Below the pieces are notes generated by a model. It worked only from the letters and a program-made list of their open reading frames with translations, was not told where the DNA came from and made no database searches. Position numbers and translations under genes: made by a program. A stretch of DNA of 9,108 nt from Methanobacteriota archaeon (GTDB lineage: Archaea > Methanobacteriota > Methanobacteria > Methanobacteriales > Methanobacteriaceae): assembly GCA_023436175.1 (NCBI GenBank), contig JAEZKE010000152.1:1-9108 (forward strand), written 5' to 3'. Shown in pieces: positions 5,792 through 9,108 of this stretch (positions within the stretch are counted from its first letter, which is position 1; each line of letters opens with the position of its first letter).

Positions 5792-7225
5792 ATGGAAAAT
5801 GCTAAAAAAATCATTAAAAAGCCCGAATCAATCCTCGATACATTTGAGAGAAAAGGGGGAAGTGCACCCACAGCAACACATTACTGTCCAGGATGCGGTC
5901 ATGGAATTTTACACAAACTCATTGGAGAAGCTATAGACGAGCTCGAAATAGCAGATAGAGCCGTACTTATAAGCCCAGTAGGCTGTGCAGTATTTGCTTA
6001 TTATTACTTTGACTGCGGAAATGTACAGGTAGCTCATGGAAGAGCTCCAGCAGTTGCAACAGGAATTACAAGGGCAGAAGATAATGCAATTGCAATGCTT
6101 TATCAAGGCGATGGAGATTTAGCCTCAATTGGGCTTAATGAAACAATTCAAGCTGCAAACCGTGGCGAAAAACTTGCAGTCTTCTTTGTAAACAACACTG
6201 TTTATGGTATGACCGGGGGACAGATGGCACCTACCACCCTTATTGGAGAGGTCACTGTAACCTGTCCTAATGGAAGAGATCCAAGGTTTGCAGGATACCC
6301 GCTCCATATGTGTGAACTGTTAGATAACCTCCAGGCTCCAGTATTTATTGAAAGAGTTTCACTTTCAGATGTTAAACACATAAGAAAGGCGAAAACAGCT
6401 GTAAAAAAGGCGCTTAAGATACAGAGAGATAATAAAGGATATGCATTTGTTGAATTTCTCTCACCGTGTCCAACAAACCTCAGACAAGATGCTCTTGGCG
6501 CTGAAAAGTTCATCAATGAAGAGATGGAGAAAGAGTTTCCCCTTAAAAGATTTAGAGATAGAACACGTGAAGTAGATCCTCTTTGCAGGGGTAAAAGTGA
6601 CTTCTCAAAGGAATCACTCGATAAACTCTTTAATATATCAAGTGAAAGTACAGGAGCTGCCATAAATAATCCCAATTTTGGAGAAAAAAGGGTTAAAATT
6701 GCAGGATTCGGTGGTCAAGGTGTTTTAAGTATGGGTTTAACTCTTGCAGAAGCAGGGATGAAAGCACAGCACTATGTATCATATTATCCTGCCTACGGAC
6801 CTGAACAAAGGGGAGGATCATCCAACTGTGCAGTGATTATCTCAGGTGAAGTAATAGGTTCTCCTGTGGTTAACGATGTTGATGTTCTTGTAGCTCTAAA
6901 CAAACCTTCACTTGAAGAATTCATAGACGAAGTAAAAGAAGGCGGATTAATTATTTATGATTCATCTATAGGAGAATTTAAAGGTCCTGAAGGTGTTGAA
7001 TCAATCTCAGTTCCCGCATTTAAGATTGCAAAGGAACATGGAGTTAAAAGAGCAGGTAACACTGTTTTACTTGGAGTATTAATGGCTCTTGGGTGCACAG
7101 AACTTCCAGAGGAAGTATTCAAAGATGCCATAAAACATACTTTCTCTAAAAAGCCAAAATTGATTCCAGTTAATCTGGAAATACTTGAAGCTGGAGCAAA
7201 GTGGGCCAGAGATAATCTAAGTTAA
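5792..7225 (+). CDS. vorA: VorA: fused beta-gamma subunit of 2-oxoisovalerate:ferredoxin oxidoreductase
   Basis: From ATG 5792 the protein has 477 residues. Residues 1 to about 290 are the TPP-binding beta subunit: HYCPGCGHG (C32, C35 in the CPGCGH motif), SPVGCAVFAYYYFDCGN, the Mg-TPP motif QGDGDLASIG (G106-D107-G108) closing with N134-N135, and VYGMTGGQMAPTT. Residues about 300-477 are a gamma domain with KIAGFGGQGVLS (G305 to G310), SYYPAYGPEQRGGSSNCAV and VNDVDVLVALNKPS. Fusion of beta and gamma is the arrangement of methanobacterial VorA as I recall it and sets it apart from pyruvate and 2-oxoglutarate enzymes with four separate genes. It is the third gene of vorCBA but is separated from vorB by 137 bases of structured sequence, unlike the tight vorC-vorB junction. 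A T-rich terminator follows. Substrates are probably 2-oxoisovalerate and related branched-chain 2-oxoacids or, in reverse, their acyl-CoAs plus CO2. Confidence 0.9.
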   Translation: MENAKKIIKKPESILDTFERKGGSAPTATHYCPGCGHGILHKLIGEAIDELEIADRAVLISPVGCAVFAYYYFDCGNVQVAHGRAPAVATGITRAEDNAIAMLYQGDGDLASIGLNETIQAANRGEKLAVFFVNNTVYGMTGGQMAPTTLIGEVTVTCPNGRDPRFAGYPLHMCELLDNLQAPVFIERVSLSDVKHIRKAKTAVKKALKIQRDNKGYAFVEFLSPCPTNLRQDALGAEKFINEEMEKEFPLKRFRDRTREVDPLCRGKSDFSKESLDKLFNISSESTGAAINNPNFGEKRVKIAGFGGQGVLSMGLTLAEAGMKAQHYVSYYPAYGPEQRGGSSNCAVIISGEVIGSPVVNDVDVLVALNKPSLEEFIDEVKEGGLIIYDSSIGEFKGPEGVESISVPAFKIAKEHGVKRAGNTVLLGVLMALGCTELPEEVFKDAIKHTFSKKPKLIPVNLEILEAGAKWARDNLS

Positions 7226-7235
7226 AATTTAATTC

Positions 7236-7248
7236 TTTTTTTCTTTTT
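7236..7248 (+). terminator. T-tract terminator after vorA
   Basis: Seven T (7236-7242), one C and five T (7244-7248) begin ten bases after the vorA stop. No strong hairpin precedes them, which is usual for archaeal termination. A 12-base palindrome ATTTTATAAAAT (7255-7266) follows. Together with the promoter at 7365 this marks the end of the vor operon. Confidence 0.55.
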
Positions 7249-7364
7249 AAATTTATTTTATAAAATCAAAGTTCAAGTACCCTACTTTAAGCTGCTGTTT
7301 TTAGATTATTAATGGATATATATTACAGATAAGGTAAATGCCAAAACTTAAGTAAAATTTAACC

Positions 7365-7376
7365 AATATATATTTA
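7365..7376 (+). promoter_or_regulatory. Promoter (TATA box) of the gamma-alpha oxidoreductase gene
   Basis: AATATATATTTA is a good archaeal TATA box, preceded by AACC. It predicts a start of transcription near 7398 and a leader of about 20 bases containing the ribosome binding site GGTGAT (7408-7413). The inverted repeat AGATT-actgg-AATCT (7381-7395) sits between box and predicted start. A second TATA-like word, GATATATATTA, lies at 7315-7325. Confidence 0.55.
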
Positions 7377-7418
7377 CGATAGATTACTGGAATCTTATTA
7401 TTTAAGTGGTGATAAACC

Positions 7419-9108
7419 ATGTCTGAACCTTTAAAAGAAGATGTTTCTATAGTCCTGTGTGGTGAGGCAGGACAGGGAATACAAACTGTCGAAGAAATAC
7501 TTGTACAGGCAGTCAAACTCGGAGGATACAATGTTTTCTCATCAAAGGAATACATGTCACGAATACGAGGTGGAGAAAACTCCACTGAAATAAGGGTATC
7601 CTCAAACAGAGTAATGACTTATGTTAACAGGATAGATATCCTAATTGCAATCAGCAGAGGCGCCATAGATCACCTTAAAGATAGAATATCTGATGATACC
7701 ATCATAATTGGAGATGAAGACACTTTAAAAGATATAGAGATGTCTTCCCTGATAAAAATTCCATTTTTAAAAACTGCTAAAGATATTGGAGGACCTATAT
7801 TTGCAAATATTATTGCTGCCGGCGCACTTTCAAGAATTTTGAATATCGATTCTCAGATATTTGATGAATGTATAACTGCCATGTTTGGAAGAAAAGGTGA
7901 AAAAATACTTGAAGGCGACCTTAAAGCTGGTGAAGAAGGTTATAAAGTTGGAGAAGACCTTATACAATCCGGAAAATTCAATATTAAAATTAAAAAAGAC
8001 CCTCAAATACGAGATGAGCTTCTGCTAAACGGTACCGAAGTGGTAGGTTTTGGCTGTATTGCAGGGGGCTGTAAATTCATGTCTTCATATCCCATGACAC
8101 CTTCCACTCCCCTTCAAACATTCATTGCCGGAAATTCCGCAGAATTTGGCATGATCTTTGAACAGGCAGAAGATGAAATAGCTGCAATAAATATGGGCTT
8201 AGGAGCCTCTTATGCCGGTGCAAGATCAGTTGTAGCTACTTCAGGAAGTGGATTTGCACTCATGAGTGAAGCAGTAGGATTATCCGGAATGATTGAAACC
8301 CCAATAGTGATATATATTGGGCAGCGTCCAGGTCCTGCAGTTGGACTACCTACGAGAACTTCACAGGAAGATCTTACAATGGCCCTTTATTCTTCTCCAG
8401 GTGAAACTCCAAGAGCAATTTTTGCCCCTGGAAAATTTGAAGATGCGTTTTATTTATCATATCATGCATTTAACCTCGCAGATAAATATCAAATTCCTGT
8501 TTTTATACTTTCAGACCAGTATTTTGCAGATGTCTACTACAATTTACCTGACCTTGACCTGGATGAAGTAAAATTCGAGAAATATATTACTAAAACAAAT
8601 GAAAACTACAAAAGATTTGAAATAACTGAAGATGGAATATCTCCACGAGGAGTTCCAGGATATGGGGATGGTCTTGTAGTTGTTGATTCAGATGAACATG
8701 ATGAAGAAGGGCACATAACAGAAGACCTTAATTTAAGGACAAGAATGGTAGAAAAACGTCTATATAAAAAACTTAAAGGAATTCAAGAGGATATAATTCC
8801 TCCAGAACTTATAGGGCCTTCAGATTATGATGTTCTTGTTATAGGTTGGGGCTCTACATACGGCGCCATAAAAGAAGCGTCGGATAACCTCAAAAACGAC
8901 AACATCGCATTCCTATATTTTAAACAGGTTTATCCTCTACACAGGGAAACTAAAAATTATCTTGAAAAAGCTAAAAAGACGATTATTTTTGAAAATAATG
9001 CCCAGGCACAGTTTGCAAATCTCATAAAAATGGAAACTGGTTTTGAAATTGATGAAAAATCATTGAAGTATAATGGAATGCCTTTTTCGGTTGAAGAAGT
9101 TACAGAAA
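7419..9108 (+). CDS. 2-oxoacid:acceptor oxidoreductase, gamma-alpha fusion subunit; 3' end outside window
   Basis: The frame from ATG 7419 stays open to the right edge: 563 codons plus one base, so the stop is not seen. Residues about 8-185 are the gamma domain with VLCGEAGQGIQT (13-23) and SRIRGGENSTEIRV. Residues about 205-400 are the alpha (pyrimidine-binding) domain with SSYPMTPSTPLQ (YPMTPST at 224-230), FEQAEDEIAAINM, SGSGFALMSEAVGLSG and GQRPGPAVGLPTRTSQEDL. From Y470 (YDVLVIGWGSTYGA) comes domain II. This is the large subunit of the two-subunit 2-oxoacid oxidoreductases; a separate TPP-binding beta subunit would be expected just downstream. The YPMTPST motif carries Met where YPITPST is usual. 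GGTGAT (7408-7413) is the ribosome binding site. It has its own promoter and is not in the vor operon. Substrate (2-oxoglutarate, pyruvate or another 2-oxoacid) cannot be told, so I give no gene symbol. Confidence 0.88.
   Translation, partial: MSEPLKEDVSIVLCGEAGQGIQTVEEILVQAVKLGGYNVFSSKEYMSRIRGGENSTEIRVSSNRVMTYVNRIDILIAISRGAIDHLKDRISDDTIIIGDEDTLKDIEMSSLIKIPFLKTAKDIGGPIFANIIAAGALSRILNIDSQIFDECITAMFGRKGEKILEGDLKAGEEGYKVGEDLIQSGKFNIKIKKDPQIRDELLLNGTEVVGFGCIAGGCKFMSSYPMTPSTPLQTFIAGNSAEFGMIFEQAEDEIAAINMGLGASYAGARSVVATSGSGFALMSEAVGLSGMIETPIVIYIGQRPGPAVGLPTRTSQEDLTMALYSSPGETPRAIFAPGKFEDAFYLSYHAFNLADKYQIPVFILSDQYFADVYYNLPDLDLDEVKFEKYITKTNENYKRFEITEDGISPRGVPGYGDGLVVVDSDEHDEEGHITEDLNLRTRMVEKRLYKKLKGIQEDIIPPELIGPSDYDVLVIGWGSTYGAIKEASDNLKNDNIAFLYFKQVYPLHRETKNYLEKAKKTIIFENNAQAQFANLIKMETGFEIDEKSLKYNGMPFSVEEVTE

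Noticed and set aside
8317..8571. Short open frame overlapping the gamma-alpha oxidoreductase in another frame
   Set aside because: It lies entirely within the conserved alpha domain, and its translation resembles no protein family I know.

Overview
The window is low-GC archaeal DNA that most resembles a mesophilic methanogen of the Methanobacteriales (Methanobacterium-like). This rests on the vorC-vorB-vorA order with a fused beta-gamma VorA, the tandem Ig-like repeats in a surface-type protein, the TATA-type promoters and T-tract terminators, and the GGAGGTGA ribosome binding sites. The genus is an inference from gene content, not from a search.

Layout, all genes on the + strand. Positions 3-1562 are the 3' part of a large surface-type protein: three visible 101-residue Ig-like repeats followed by a putative glycoside-hydrolase-like barrel. 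Its start lies before the window. A 404-base gap (1563-1966) holds a hairpin/T-tract terminator, a hairpin-dense stretch flanked by a short direct repeat, and the promoter and leader of the next gene. Then come an XRE-cupin regulator (1967-2521) and an AMP-forming acyl-CoA synthetase (2545-4215). After a 117-base gap with a 19-base palindrome and T-tracts follow vorC (4333-4581), vorB (4584-5654) and vorA (5792-7225), a branched-chain 2-oxoacid:ferredoxin oxidoreductase. After a T-rich terminator and a good TATA box, a second 2-oxoacid:acceptor oxidoreductase alpha subunit of gamma-alpha fusion type starts at 7419 and runs off the right edge.

How the genes fit together: the acyl-CoA synthetase can activate short branched-chain acids (isobutyrate, 2-methylbutyrate, isovalerate) to acyl-CoA. 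VOR can interconvert the acyl-CoA with the branched-chain 2-oxoacid, using ferredoxin. Run reductively this would feed valine, isoleucine and leucine synthesis; run oxidatively it would salvage 2-oxoacids. The XRE-cupin protein next door is the natural candidate for a local regulator. The second oxidoreductase is transcribed separately and its substrate cannot be read from the sequence.

The most unusual object is the 137-base gap between vorB and vorA. It can fold almost completely into a hairpin, a three-way junction closed by an 11-bp stem and holding two 10-bp hairpins, and a further perfect 10-bp hairpin that ends on the first base of the vorA ribosome binding site. All four hairpin loops have exactly three bases. 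It looks like either a dispersed palindromic element or a structured intra-operon RNA.
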